DNA of 64,000 bases from Chaetoderma sp. LZ-2023a. Taxonomy: Eukaryota; Mollusca; Caudofoveata; Chaetodermatida; Chaetodermatidae. The notes beneath the pieces were generated by a model. It saw nothing but the letters and a program-made list of their open reading frames with translations. It was not told the DNA's origin and did no database searches. The stretch covers positions 94,866,536 through 94,930,535 of the forward strand of contig CM067369.1 in NCBI GenBank assembly GCA_034401795.1, written 5' to 3'. The translations under genes were made by a program, and so were the position numbers. Shown here in pieces: positions 24,571-37,059 of the stretch (position 1 is its first letter; each line of letters starts with the position of its first letter).

Positions 24571-25389
24571 TTGTACTATAACGCAAGGCAAAAGTTTGGC
24601 GTATCTCGTTGTTACTCTGGAGAACACGGAAGACCACCGTGTCGAACCAATCACTCTGAAACGCGCAGTCCGATCAGGCCCATGGCACTTCTATAAATAT
24701 CGTCAGGTCTCTGTACCTACGAGGCGAGCTAGTGTCGCGCTCCTTCCTCATCGATAAAACCGGTTGTCGCAGCAGCCAAACATACAAGGTTGTATCGAAG
24801 AAGGAGGAGCCCAAGAATAAGTGAGTGAAAAGAGGTAGTGGAAATCTTCAAGATGTCTCCATTGTGTAGAGATGGTAAGTACATATTAGTAGATTATTTT
24901 CTCGGCACAATCCATGCCGCTTATCTCTTATGGCGCATAAAGCAATGCCCTTGTCTGGGCTACGGTCAAACATGAATTCGGTGACGCTGGATGCGTCCAT
25001 TGATTATCACCACCGTTTCTATCGTGGTACGGCAACTCTGGCGAGACATTTAAGAACACCACCATTCTTACATGTTGAGTTGGTTGTTAATAGTCGAAAG
25101 GTCTTACACCGCAATGAAGGCACCACTGGTGATGGTAGTGAGAATAAAGAGCCTACTTTTAATTTAGAATTTTTATCCCTGTTGATTTACCAGGAGCGTC
25201 CAAAAACTTAGTGCGGTGCGGAGCGTGGTTGTCCTGAGAGGGAACCTGAATGTAATAAGCTGCATTGGTGTAGATTGCAGAACGTGAGCTCTACGCAGTA
25301 GGAAGATAAGGAACAAGTTCCCACTCGGACCGAAGCCGCCTCCCTTCTAACTGAGTCTGACTGTGAGAGCGCATTTTACACTGGGTGAG

Positions 25390-26170
25390 AGGCTGCGCCA
25401 GCAGGCTAAGCCAATCAGAGCACGTGTTGTGCATGAGGCGAAGTACGCCCACTGGCGGTGTCTACGCTTTAGCTGGAGCTCTCAATGGTCTGTCTTAACT
25501 TTACCATTTCTTTGCCAGATCTGAACCGGATTCAGAGTTTTGAATTCTCCATCCAATTCTAGTAATAATACACACCAAAATCATGGAGAACATTCCCATA
25601 TTACGGAATCGCCATGATATGAGCAACTATATACATAAGTTGCCAGTCTCCATAGTCTAGTGCGCCAATGTTTGTTTGCCTATCATGGCCGCGCATGCGC
25701 ATCTGGCTGTCATTCTATTCTCCTTCCAAATGGCTTGTATATGCGCGGGCCTTATGTGGCCAGTGTGTGTGTGAGGGGGGTGGGGTGGGGGGGGGGGGGG
25801 GGTGGTTGAGCGTGTACTATTCCCTACTGGGTTGTTTCGTACCCAGCCAAACGGGGCCGGTACGTAGCTGAAATGGCGGTCCGCGCTACACCACCCCCTC
25901 CCAGTTTGGCACGTGAGCCGAACGGTACCGCATCATGAATCGCTGACCACAGGGCACATGCTAGGCGAGAATTATAGACTTCTCGGGTAGGCACATGGCT
26001 ATGAGGAGAAAGAGAGATGCGTGAGGCGCGTATTCATGAGAGTGAGGCACATAGACGTGCAAAAGTGTTAAGGAGAGAGGCATACTTTTTATTTTGAGAT
26101 TTGGCCTGGTTTTTATTTGTCCAGGCCGTTTTCATTTTTTGTTATATATTATATGAATAAAACATGCAAA
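25390..26170 (-). mobile_element. LTR-like unit E, inverted 5' part (fossil)
   Basis: On the minus strand this matches the upstream part of unit C. GTGCCAAACTGGGAG is followed by GGTGGTGTAGCGC (25,875-25,911 here, about 27,848-27,879 in C). Further upstream GTGCCCTGT, GAGAAGTCTATAATTCT and CAAATCTCAAAATAAAAAG match C in order out to about 26,150. A CCAAT-type word (CTGATTGGCTTAG) lies near 25,411. A G-run at about 25,780-25,803 interrupts it. The relation to unit D is unclear; the two could be parts of one inverted repeat split by about 1.3 kb. Confidence 0.5.
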
Positions 26171-26249
26171 AATGGCATATCGTTGTATCTACACACTTTG
26201 AGTGTGGCTCTTTAGTAAGAGTCTGCATGAGCGGCCTTTGCCACACTTT

Positions 26250-27370
26250 CAATCCATCCTGCTATGCAGGAAGATCATAATAATATGTGGAAATATTGTC
26301 AGGCAGCCCCAACTCTCTGCTTGGAAGGTATGACCAAGTTACTTCCATTTTACGGTGGGCCATATCAGTACACCGCATGCCATGTATTTGGTGGGATATA
26401 CACCATAAGAAGAATATCCGAGGCAGAGCTATGTTACATATGGTCATGCAGGCTCTGTATGTACGAGCACCAACCAGGCATCCGATCAGTTCCACATACA
26501 TCTGCCAGCAGACTCATCCAGGCCACCAAGATCCGGAAACTCACAACCAGCACCACTTTATCATGCCTCATCACCGCATTCCAAAGACAGAAATCCACGG
26601 CAGTTACCATCACCACCACCACGGCGATCACCATGATAACAGCAACCACCATGACCGAAGCAAGCCGAACACCCAGCACCACTGCAGTTCATCACATCAC
26701 ACCTACGTCGACACCTCATGTGTTAGACAGAACTTTTCCAAATCTATCCACTACATCATCGGATACCAGTACGGAAGATGTTATCGAAAGTATCTCAGCA
26801 TCTCGACTTCACCCACCACATCCCGCATATGCAGATCGTGGTACCCAAACCTGTTGGGGTAATTTTTCAGCCAATACCTGAGGCCATTACTGTCACGGAT
26901 GCAGCAGAATGTTTGATTAAGTTATGCAGAAAAGTGAATATTGCGTATTATGTTTATTTTTTAAATACTATTCTTATTATTATTAAAAGTTTTTAAAATT
27001 GAAACCCCGTCCCAAAGCTGACCATGGCTAATTATCGCATAGCTGTGTCTCACCAAAAATCGCTGTGGGTCCCTTTGCTGCAAGCACGCTCTATATGGTG
27101 TAAGTAAGCAGCATACCGCAGCGAACATGCCATTATCCAGATAATGCCACCTAGCTATTGATGGGGCGGCGTGATGGCTTTTTAATGTTTTAAAAGCATT
27201 ATTATTATTATTAACATACCATTGTTCTTATTATTTTTCTTCTTGTTACAGATAACACGATGGATATTGGTTGGCGAGAGCCATCCATGCGGATTCACAA
27301 TAATGGGCCACCCTATATGCATGTCCTCATATATCGACATGCATACGTAATTTACTGTTCTAAACTTGTG
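26250..27370. other. Stretch with His/Pro/Thr-rich open frames, unassigned
   Basis: Two overlapping plus-strand open frames (26,264-26,881 and 26,287-26,862) are rich in threonine or histidine because of ACC and CAC triplets. No domain is recognisable. A weak resemblance to the proline- and histidine-rich part of the gag at 19.3-19.7 kb is possible but not demonstrable by eye. 26,900-27,370 is AT-rich and featureless. Confidence 0.3.
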
Positions 27371-27374
27371 TTAT

Positions 27375-27480
<106 letters not shown>

Positions 27481-28363
27481 TTATTTTTATACGTTCTTAT
27501 TTTTATAACCTGATTCTGGTACGTTGGAGCTTGGGCGTTCTCGGCGGAAAGTTAATTATCCATCACCAAGGAGAACTATAAGCTATTGTTTAGTCGAATC
27601 ATGATAACAAATAAAAGGAGCACGCGTCACATCGTGAAACAAAAAATAAGAAAGGACCCGGAAAAATAAATACCGGCGCAAAATTCAAAATCAAAATATG
27701 CCGCCCTCCCAAACTCTTTCGCACGCCTATAATATACGTCTCTCGCATCACTACTCCTCTCCGCTATGCACCTCCAGAGAAGTCAATAATTCTTGTCTAG
27801 CGTGTGCCCTGTACGTTTGATCCATGACTGTGGTATCGTTCGTTATGGGTGCCAAACTGGGAGCGGTGGTGTAGCGCAGATCGAGCAGTCAGGTACGAAC
27901 CGTCCCAGAAAGTCTGGGTATGGGATGGCCGGGCCGGGTACGTTCCGAGCACGCATCCCTGGGTAGGACGATACGAGTGTGTAGAGCCGATTATGAGAGG
28001 AACGTAAAATTATTAAATCTGTAAGATCGCATAGCGCGCATGCGCGGGCGTCAGAGATTGCTTAGCGACATGCATTAGCGTTGGGCAGAAAAAGCATCTC
28101 ATACAGTACCGAGTTGGTACTCGTAATCATTTTAGGTTTCTCGTCGTACTTGGTATTTATGATGGCTAGAATGATGCGAGGATTCCAAAACTCTTTACCA
28201 TTTTTAGATCGGTTAAGAATTGGCCGAGTTATGGCTAAATCAGCCCACTTATTCTATTTTCAAAATATTGAACCCCATATGCTTGGCACATGTATGGTCT
28301 CAGTGCATGGGTACTATAGCGTGTCACGTGACCCGCTTCCCTGCCTCTGAAGCACGCTCGCTG

Positions 28364-28407
28364 ATTGGCTGTGGCGTTCCATCTGTGACGTCACAGGCAG
28401 TATATAA
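28364..28407 (+). promoter_or_regulatory. Promoter of LTR unit C: CCAAT, CRE, TATA
   Basis: An inverted CCAAT box (ATTGG, 28,364-28,368), a perfect CRE palindrome TGACGTCA (28,386-28,393) and a TATATAA box (28,401-28,407) lie within 45 bp. Units A and B keep the CCAAT word but have eroded CRE and TATA words. Transcription would be expected to start about 30 bp downstream. Confidence 0.6.
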
Positions 28408-29841
28408 GGGGAGGAAAAATCAGATTCTCCAGCAGTCAGGTGGTGGTGAGGTGCCTGGTCTGATAGGATGAGCGCAAGTTACTGCATTCTGTAAAGCAGA
28501 TGTCCAACGTCTGCTGCGGATCCTTTCGGTTTTCAGACTCGTTTTCCTTGGGGTACTAACCACCACATCTGCAAACGCCAGTTTTTGTAAGCTCCTGGGA
28601 AAACATCACCCGGGGGCAATAAACAACTTAAAGTCAGGTGGCCCAAGCCACTACTTCCGCAAAGGGAGCTTTCGTGTGGATGGGCCTTTTGGCCCTGATG
28701 TAGCTCGTCGTCCAGTACGTGGGGCGAGTGACGTGCTCTGTGATGACTTGCCAGATCTGCCGTACCACGCAACCAGTGGTGGAAATTAATCCACACATCA
28801 TGTGTTAGCCTTTTGACATTTTCGACCGAAGTTATGGGAACATTGCTTGATGCATCGTGTGAGCTATTCGATGCATCTCGTCTTGTGAACCGTCAGAATG
28901 CATCCGCATTAACTAACATTGATCCGTAGCTCATCAGGAACTATACGGCACTTTTTAACTTCTGCACCAGTACGGAACTTTTAGACCACTCAGTTAAATT
29001 AAGAACCTTTCATGTGGACTTGACCAGCTACTAATCATCTTCCTCCGCGAAGGATCGTCTTCACGTTTTCTGAGAATGAGCCTTATCCGTAGTGTGTCTG
29101 CAGTATTTTCCTAGCAGCCAACTTCCGCATCGTGCCATCTCGCGCTCCAATTGTGCTGTGCTTTCAACTATTGTGAATATGGGACTTCTTCCGTAACGGT
29201 GATTAATAGCTACTCTGTCTTATTATATTATAATTGTATTACTTTTATGTAACAGGTACTGATGACTAATAGGTACATCCCGGTCATTTGAGACCGCATT
29301 TTATTGTTTATTATTATTATATATATATTATCCTCATTTTTCGTGTTCATAAGCACCGTAAGGTCGTGTGACCTTCTCTTTACTGTATTTTATAAAGTTG
29401 GTGATATGGCAGCAGCCATCCATGTTACATTGTTTTGTTTATTATAAAAACACTTGGACCGCAGTATCACTAGGTTAGACTATACAGCAAGAACATCTGC
29501 ATCACCTTGTTTCCAGCACAGCATCAATTTGTCACTGATGTCGCTGTTCATGTTCTCATTATGCGAACATGACATGCAGTCAACTAAACCTGGACTGTTC
29601 TAGCTCGATAGGATAGGTTTACGGTAGTAGGGATGATTACTCGGTAGGAGACATCTTGTGTTAGTCTCTTTTCCGGAGTAACGGATATCTAACACCGCAC
29701 CATTTACCGTAAGGCCTCCATTATGAGTAATTGTCTCTGTCCATGCTCCACCAGCCTTCGGGCTTATTGATTGTCTGAACCTCCTTCCGCCACCTTATTT
29801 AGAGTTAGCTCTGGAACTATCGGGGTTCCAGAGTGGCTAGA

Positions 29842-29847
29842 AATAAA
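29842..29847 (+). promoter_or_regulatory. PolyA signal in LTR unit C
   Basis: AATAAA lies about 1.44 kb downstream of the TATA box and about 90 bp before the inferred end of the terminal repeat. It follows a small hairpin (GGAACTATCGGGGTTCC). In units A and B the word is altered. Confidence 0.45.
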
Positions 29848-30950
29848 GTAACGATAACCGCATACAACCCCCTACCACCCACACCCCCACCCCGTGTATC
29901 TTCGGATACTGATTAGTTAGAAAACCCCTCCAAAATAGGAAGCACTGCGAAACCATGTATATAATTAATTACTGGCCTGCAGTGAATCTCTGGGCGATTT
30001 TACATAACCCTAACGACAGGTAAATGTTAGCTCCCCGGGTATGGGTCAGTAATAATCCGTACCCGACACACAGGTGACGGAAAGGATCCAGCTCTCAATC
30101 TAACTGTACCAGTGACTGGGTGCGGTCTTAGAACCCACCACGCCCTCTGGGGAAGGTCACTATAGTTGGATAGCTGCATCTTTGTCCCTGCCTTAAAACT
30201 TGAATGTGCTTTTCAAACGCTTATGTAACGTTATTTGTCCTTGTGATGGTATGTGTGGTTATGACCTGACGGTGACAGGATCGTTATATGATTCTGGAGC
30301 TCTCATCGCATGATAAGTACACATGCGTCTACTAAGGGGGATGTTCCGTAGCGTGGCCTCACGGTCACCGAATATTCTCGCCCGTCAGACTTATATGTTA
30401 AAAGGTAGTTAGCTTATATTGTCAATTGCTGCTAAAACTAGACTTGGACCCAACAACTAAAAGATAGGGTAGGAATTAGCAGAAGGCCCCACATAAATAA
30501 AAAGCGGCAACTACTAACACAGAATCTTGGAACTTACATAAGATGGCGGTGTTGAATTGTGCGGAAATCATCCACCCCATCTTCACGTAAAACAGCGTGC
30601 ATCACATCAACCATATAGCTTCACTAGGTTAACTCGTTTACATAATTTGGTTTTAATAAGAGAGTGGCCCTTTTTGCCATCACTCGTCCTCCGCTTCTGC
30701 GTTGAAGGCATTTTCCTCTGACAGAGCTCCGCGTGAGGCACTTTCCTCTTGCAACAAAATAATGTTGATTTGGTTTATATTAAACTAGCTAAGTATTCGC
30801 GCTAGGTCTCTCCTATGCGTGGAAACCTCACGGATCATACTTTGTGTGGTACCTCTGGCAAGGACCACGATGATGAGTCATCAACTCAGCCCCATGTACT
30901 AGGCCTCCTCCCGGGTAGCAGCAAACGAGTACGATTGTTTGACTGTTACC

Positions 30951-31187
30951 GTTGCCCTGTAGGTGGGGCTTCGAATACACCTTCCGTGTCATCTACGTGT
31001 CGTAAGAGGCGACTAAAGGAGGTAAGGGTGAGGTAACCCTGATAGAAACCTCGAGTGCTGAAGACGGAGGTTCCAGGCCGCACGGCGCACTCTAATAAAC
31101 CATGGATCCACGCACTTAACGCTTATGATCATGTCGATAGTCACTTACAGGACTGGCGGTATGATCAGTGAACGAAAAGAAGAAGAA
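30951..31187 (+). mobile_element. 5'-truncated tRNA-type SINE with target-site duplication
   Basis: A 237-bp insertion in element C is flanked by the direct repeat GACTGTTACC (30,941-30,950 and 31,188-31,197). The uninterrupted site is present in element B at 18,700-18,709. Near the left end lies a tRNA B-box-like word GGCTTCGAATAC (30,968-30,979). The interior holds GTGTCGTAAGAGGCGACTAA, which looks like a conserved SINE core. The right end is a short (GAA)n tail. No A box is visible, so the copy probably lost its 5' end at insertion. No other copy was found in the window. Confidence 0.85.
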
Positions 31188-31241
31188 GACTGTTACCTCA
31201 TTAATTATTGTATGTATTTTAGTCGCTATCTCCCGGCCGTA

Positions 31242-31512
31242 AAATGGAGCCGTGGAACCGTCACACTGGTGACACCAACAGCGTGCACTAGACAGTGAGG
31301 TTCAACTTTGGCGGCGATGCTCGCACGGCCCCACTGGAATGTGAACGTTCCACCGGCTCGCGAAGACGGTTTCCGCACGATCCGGCAGCGCATAACACTG
31401 GATCCACAACCCCGTGATCCGCAGCTAACTGGCTGTCCCGCCCCCGCCGCACCGTATACCTGCAGTGCCACGGAACGGGAAGGTCCGGTAGACCAGTGCT
31501 CCTGCCCGGAGG
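31242..31512 (+). pseudogene. Truncated gag start of element C (fossil)
   Basis: It begins with the same MEPWN start as the gag at 18,757 and follows it for about 270 bp until the homology stops. It is broken and cannot encode more than a short peptide. Confidence 0.6.
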
Positions 31513-33090
31513 CTACTCTACTCATTAGCTGTCACTCGTTAGCTGTTCGAGTCTCGCTGTCTAGCTGTCCATCGTCAAGATTCGTCCGCTCTTAAATACG
31601 ATTCTGTCGCTCTTAAATATTATTCTCTCGTTAGGTCAACAAAGATGTATTTATTATGTGAGTGTGATCGTGAATGTGGCCTAAGAGTATAATTAACTAA
31701 TCTGACTAATTAACAATTAACATATAGACTACAACAATAATATAGCAACATGTTAGAATACAAGGGATTACATAAGTAATATTCATCAGGTCCAGTCCAG
31801 CTAACTAATTGACCCATTGTGGGCTTGGTTATTAATGTCGTATAGTATATATTTGTCATTGATTGTTCTAATGATAGTCGCGTGTCGTATCGAGTCTGCC
31901 ACGTGCCACTGGGCGTTCCCATCAAGCAAGCCTATCCTATAGTGTGCGAGTGTCTGTGCGTTGCTTCATGTGCGCGTTTCTATATGTGACTTGCTATTGA
32001 CGCGTCCGTGCGTGCGTTGTGACAATGCCCGTCCATATTGGTGTGTGCATCCATCCGTTCCTGTGGCTATGTCCCTGTACCAGAACAACTAAGCGGTACG
32101 AAAGTGTATTCAGATACAGCACTAAGATTATAAGCCTAAAACACGTGTATGCCGTTATCCTAATTCACCGCTACCATTAGTATATTATGAAAAGGGACCA
32201 GAGTATCATCGGAATTCGTCGCATAAGAAAGCGTGTCACTACATTTCACAACTCTGGGCTTTCATAAGGAGCAAATGTGGTTGGATTTCACCCTCTAGCG
32301 GTTCTACGAGATTAGTATTGCACAGAATATAACCCCACATCCTCCCATGACAAGAAGCGACCGCCGAGGGAATAATCTATAATTACATTCGAATAAATCA
32401 AAAACCATCTTCTGATGATGTGAGCTGGGATGCGACTCGGTAATTCTCACTAAGCCCAGTATAGGACATCGTCTATGTAGGGCATCATCGTGATACCCCC
32501 TCCCACCTCCACCACACCCCACCCCGGCCTCTGCACACGCACAACCGCGATGTTTCATAGATCACATCTCCTAAGTTCCTGTATGGAGATTCTGAATTGA
32601 TCGGTCTGATCTACGTCATTATTTTGCCTAGATATAATCGTGGTTGTTCACAAGATGAGTTGATGTGAGGAATGTACGTCTTGCATTAGCAGCCATTATG
32701 GATTACACATACAACATATCTATCTGGAAAGTGCCACCGAATGAACCATCCGAATGCAGCCACGAAAAGAAATGTTGCTGCTTATCGAAACCTTACATGG
32801 ACTTTAGTGTATCATTTGGTGAGTCCGTAAAGTGGGTGGTCTTACGACCACTCGGTTTAAGAAATATCATATAAGGATTAAATGCAGGTGTCCGCTGTAT
32901 AACGGATACGCTTATGTGAGTATACTGTGTAATTATGAACAGAGTGCACCACAAGACATGCGATTTAATGCAATTTATAATATATAGACGTAAGGTCATA
33001 GTGACTTAGTTTGGGTTTTGATGTTGAGGCCTCAGAGACGTGGTGCATGAGTATCTACCCAGAAGTGGTGAATGCGTGTAGGAATGGTGT
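31513..33090. other. Non-coding stretch, no gene seen
   Basis: Beyond the truncation point of element C there is no recognisable repeat or coding region. Open frames here are under 90 codons and show no known motif. Confidence 0.4.
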
Positions 33091-33094
33091 GTGA

Positions 33095-33310
33095 TAGACG
33101 CGTTGTTCGAGTGGGTTGGGGATGGGGGGTGTGTGGGGGGGGGGGGGGTGTGTGCCTTAATTGACCATAACTGGAGTGCGGAAAATGAGCGCGTGAACAC
33201 GTCCACCGGAACACGTCCCTTTTTGGCACTCCATATGTGGTCAATTAAACCCCGCCCACTCGAAATTGCGTGGCTTTAGAAAGCCAATCATAAAGCGTCT
33301 CTATCGCGCC
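33095..33310. mobile_element. MITE family 3 copy
   Basis: Inverted words TTAATTGACCATAACTGGAGTGC (33,156-33,178, abbreviated TTAATTGACCA) and GGCACTCCATATGTGGTCAA (33,226-33,245) face each other, followed by CCCCGCCCACTCGAAA. The left arm is partly replaced by a G-run (33,125-33,150). It belongs with the elements at 37.8 and 57.3 kb. Confidence 0.7.
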
Positions 33311-33839
33311 CATGCAGTTAGTGACAATGATGATCAAGACGTGAGAAAGTCAGTGTTATTTACTGATTATATCTCATGCTTAAACCCGCAAACTGGTATA
33401 CATTTCGGTAAATATGTAGAAATATGCAATGTTTGAGTTGCAATAACGTTCGAATGGCTACTAACAATGTCATAGCAGGAATTTGCCTGAGATTGAGAGG
33501 CGTTGCTCTAATTCACACTAGCTAGTGGGATATGACTGGTGTGGGGTAACAGCACCAGCACCAACAGCCACGACAGTAGCAGTGCTTGACACATAGCCCA
33601 ATTTCTCTATATTTTCTAGGGCTTTTGCCTGTTTGCCTGTTCCAACAATCAATAAGTGAGACAAACGTGGCACTGTCTCTTTGCGCCAATATGCAAGAAT
33701 TGATTGTGAATTGGTTCAGTCTGTCGATTTGTGCATGCCACCTTTGACTGTTGCAATAATTGCCACGGCAGATGGCCAAAAGTGGCCACATCACTACAGG
33801 TGTAATCAATAATAGGATGTATTTGATTGAGAAGTGAGG

Positions 33840-33842
<3 letters not shown>
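33311..33842. other. Non-coding stretch, no gene seen
   Basis: No recognisable motif in any frame and no match to the repeat families of the window. Confidence 0.35.

Positions 33843-33935
<93 letters not shown>
33843..33935. repeat. (AT)n microsatellite
   Basis: About 93 bp of pure AT dinucleotide. Confidence 0.97.
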
Positions 33936-33937
<2 letters not shown>

Positions 33938-34739
33938 GAACGCTGGTGCTGCTTGCTCATTTCTGTGACAGTGCGAGCTAGAGTGAACATCTCTGTGTAA
34001 TCGTAGAGATAGGTGTCTTCAGTATGCTTAAATCTTCTTAGAACTGGTACTAGTAGTAATAGATCTTATAATTATGCTATTTCTGGCAGTGACACTGTGC
34101 AAGTGTAGCAAGACGTGTATTTTGAGTGTGTATCAAGACATTCACAGGTATTCCACAAGAAGAGAAATAGAAAACAACCAAAATATGCATTTTCGAGTGT
34201 ACTTTACAATATCTTAGAAAAAATAGCATAAAACAGCAGTGCCCATTTAAAGAAATCAATACTTAGAACTGTCTTTGTCATGTTTTGATCACCACTGCCA
34301 CTAACCGCAAGGGCCCGATAGAGGGACATTTTGATCTGGAGCGTCGTGCACGACCAGACTTTAGGGGAGTACAGATGGGAACTATTCTTGGTGACATAAT
34401 TGTCATGTTCAAATCAAGATGTTTAACTAATATTGTGTATTCATCGTATTCCCACCCCACCAGAAGCAAGAGGTAACAGAAGATACCAAATATCTCACCT
34501 TCTTATGTTGCCAGCAGGACCCGGTCTGCCGTGGACTAAATATTCTAGGAAAAATAATAGAACAAGAGCTATCAGAAGATAGGAAAAAGCTTACCTGTAT
34601 ATTAATTCTACAAGAAACATTTTCAAAACCAAGTACATTAATCTGATGCAGGCTACATTTCAGAAGCCTTGGCCTAATTAGCAAATCAGTATATTTTATC
34701 TAAACTTGTTACGTCTTTGCTGATTAAATTGTCATTTGG

Positions 34740-36350
34740 AAAAAAGCATTAACCACAGCGTATTAAGCATAACCTGGATGCAAAGCAGTCCTAAAGTATT
34801 CAAGGTCTAAACCCAGTCAAATGGCAAAATTGTCGAAAATCGTTTTCTTTTTTATGTGGACTACCTCTAAGCCTAGTATAGAACAAATCTGAGAAGTTTT
34901 ATTCAAATCAGATATTCCTTTGCTGGTGTAAATTTCGTTTGAAAAGACCTTAGCCCCAGCATAATGATTATACCCTTGATACAAATCAGCCCTAACATGA
35001 TCAAAGACAAACACTGTAAATAGAGCAACAAAAATCTTTAACGTCATAACATTGTCAAAGTTCAAATACCGAAATAATATGGAAAACCTTTGAAAATCTA
35101 TTTCTTTTTGTTGTTGATTAGTCCTAACCATCGTCTAGAACAAATTTCTGAAGTTTTATTCCAATTGGACAACGCTTGTTGATGCAAACGTCGTTTGAAA
35201 AACCTGAACACAGCACAATGCATAAAACTTGCAGGCAATTCATCCCTAAAATAATCAAAGTCCAAACGCTGAAAAGATATTTGAAAATCAATTAATTTTT
35301 GTATGTGTACTAGTCCTAAGCATCGTAGAGAACAACAAGATTGAATGGTTATTCAAATCGGATAACCCCTTGTTGATGTAAATGTCGTTTGAGACCGCTT
35401 AACGCAGCAAAAACCTATACATGAACATATAACCTGCATACAAATCAGCCCTAAAATTGTCAAAGTTCAAACGCCGAACAAATAAGGAAAGAATTGGAAA
35501 ATCAGTTTCTGTCATATGTGGGCTAGAGCTAAGCATCGTGTAGAACAAATATGTGAAGTTTTATTCAAATCTGATAATCCCTTGTTGAAGTCAATGTCGT
35601 TTGAAAGAGCGTAATGCAGCAAACACATTACCCTGGCCACATAACCAGCATGCAAATCAGCCTTAAAATAATCAAAGCTCAAACAAAAAAAAAATATGGC
35701 AAGAATTTGAAAAGTGTTTTTTAAGTTTTTAGACGTAGTATAGAACAAATCTGTAAGGTTATATTCAAATTGGACCGTGTGGGTGTAAATGTTGTTTGAA
35801 GAAAAGCTAAGAAAAATACGGGGAAAAACTTAAGAATAAGTTTCTCTTTTATGTCGGTTTGTCACAGGCATCGTATACAACAAATATTTGAAGTTTTATT
35901 CAAATCGGATAACCCCTTGTTGATGTAAATGTTGTTTGTTTTAAAAAGTTTAACGTCGCGAAACCCTATACCTGGACATATAACCTGCATATAATTCAGC
36001 CCTAAAATAATCAAAGTTCTAACGCCGAAAAAAAATATGGAAATATTTTTTAATCTATTTCATTCTGCTATGGACTAAGTCTAAACATCGTATAGAACAA
36101 ATCTGTGATGTTTTCCTTCATATCGGATGAACCTTTGTAAGTGCAAATGTTACTTTAAAAAGGCTTAACACAGCCAAGCCCCTTAACATGGACCCAGAAA
36201 ATAATTAAAGTCCAAACAGGGTAAAAGTATGGAAAATCTCGAGAATCAATATAATTTTGATGCACAGTAGTTCTCAGCATCGCGTAGAATGAATCTCTTA
36301 AGTTTTATTTAAATCGGACAACCCCATGCTGATGTAAGTCTTGCTTTAAA
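34740..36350. repeat. Diverged satellite, about eight units of ~200 bp
   Basis: A unit containing AGAACAAATCTGTGAAG, TTTTATTCAAATCGGATAA, CCCCTTGTTGATGTAAATG and CAGCCCTAAAATAATCAAAG repeats head to tail. The AGAACAAAT anchor falls at about 34,881, 35,138, 35,330, 35,543, 35,743, 35,878, 36,095 and 36,287. Most spacings are 190-217 bp, with one long (257) and one short (135) interval. The units are strongly diverged, so this is an old array. The short open frames on the minus strand here are repeat artefacts. Confidence 0.85.
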
Positions 36351-36599
36351 AAAGCTTAATGTCACCAGACTCAACGTCAACGCTGATGCCGACACTGGCG
36401 CCGATACCGTCATTTTCCTCCTCTCTCAAAATATCTTTCCACTTCTTGTAGACGAGATAAATGGATTGCCACAGTGGCCATTTCCTGCATTTCCATACAT
36501 AAATAATGGCAGACGGTTGCCTGCCAAATTATCATGTTTTTGCTCAGTTTCTCCTGAATAATAGTTGTTTAAAAATGGCAGCATGTCAGATCCACGTAG

Positions 36600-37055
36600 A
36601 TGTAAAGCTAAAATGCCTGGAAAGCTGAATATCAACAACAATGGCATGTAAGTCAAACACGTGACCGAATTCAAGTATCAGGGAAAGAGCTTTACAGGAG
36701 ACGGGTATTGTGATCAGAATCCAGAACGCACACAGCATTGGCACACACATATTCATATAGAGGCCAAGGTACAGCTGAGAAGTGCCATCTTTATACCTAT
36801 CATAAGATGCTAGTACCAGACTTGGGTTTGAAGCAAAAACCGCAAGAGAAAGCTTACTACCTCCGAAAAATGGCAGTAAATACGTCTAAAAAGGCCAGAA
36901 GAGACAGGATTAGAAATAAATCTACCAGGGAAATGGTGGATACAGCAGCCAATCCACCATCATATAGAAAAGCAAAGGGTCTGGTGATTCGAACACTTGG
37001 ACAGAATGGCTACAAACCATCCGTAATGCAGAGCATACAACATACGCTGCTCAGG
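36600..37055 (+). mobile_element. Second LINE lineage, C-terminal fragment
   Basis: Post-RT motifs of a different LINE appear in order: VKHVTEFKYQGKSFTGDGYC (about 36,651-36,710), LRKMAVNTSKKARRDRIRNK (about 36,862-36,921) and IEKQRVWWFEHLDRM-type sequence near 36,964-37,010 (its second W codon now reads as a stop). These correspond to the usual V-x-EFKYLG-x-xFTxDG, RRDRIRN and RWFGHVxRM landmarks. The fragment is frameshifted and lacks the catalytic domain. It is clearly distinct from LINE copies 1-4. Confidence 0.7.
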
Positions 37056-37059
37056 ATGT

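Larger units (their letters stand above)
27640..31512 (+). mobile_element. LTR element C: terminal repeat, leader, truncated gag (fossil)
   Basis: This is the best-preserved terminal repeat of the family (about 27,640-29,945), followed by the same leader and gag start as element B. Homology to B ends at about 31,512 within the gag start region, so the element is 3'-truncated. It is interrupted by a SINE at 30,951-31,187. B and C are similar enough to align by eye throughout, so they are younger than unit A, but both are broken. No polymerase region is present. Confidence 0.65.

Noticed and set aside
26264-26881. 205-codon and 191-codon overlapping open frames
   Set aside because: Their composition is dominated by ACC/CAC triplets and no domain is visible. 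The similarity to gag is too weak to state as a call.
34740-36350. CRISPR-like array
   Set aside because: The whole unit of about 200 bp repeats with divergence; there are no short identical repeats with unique spacers and no cas genes. It is satellite DNA.
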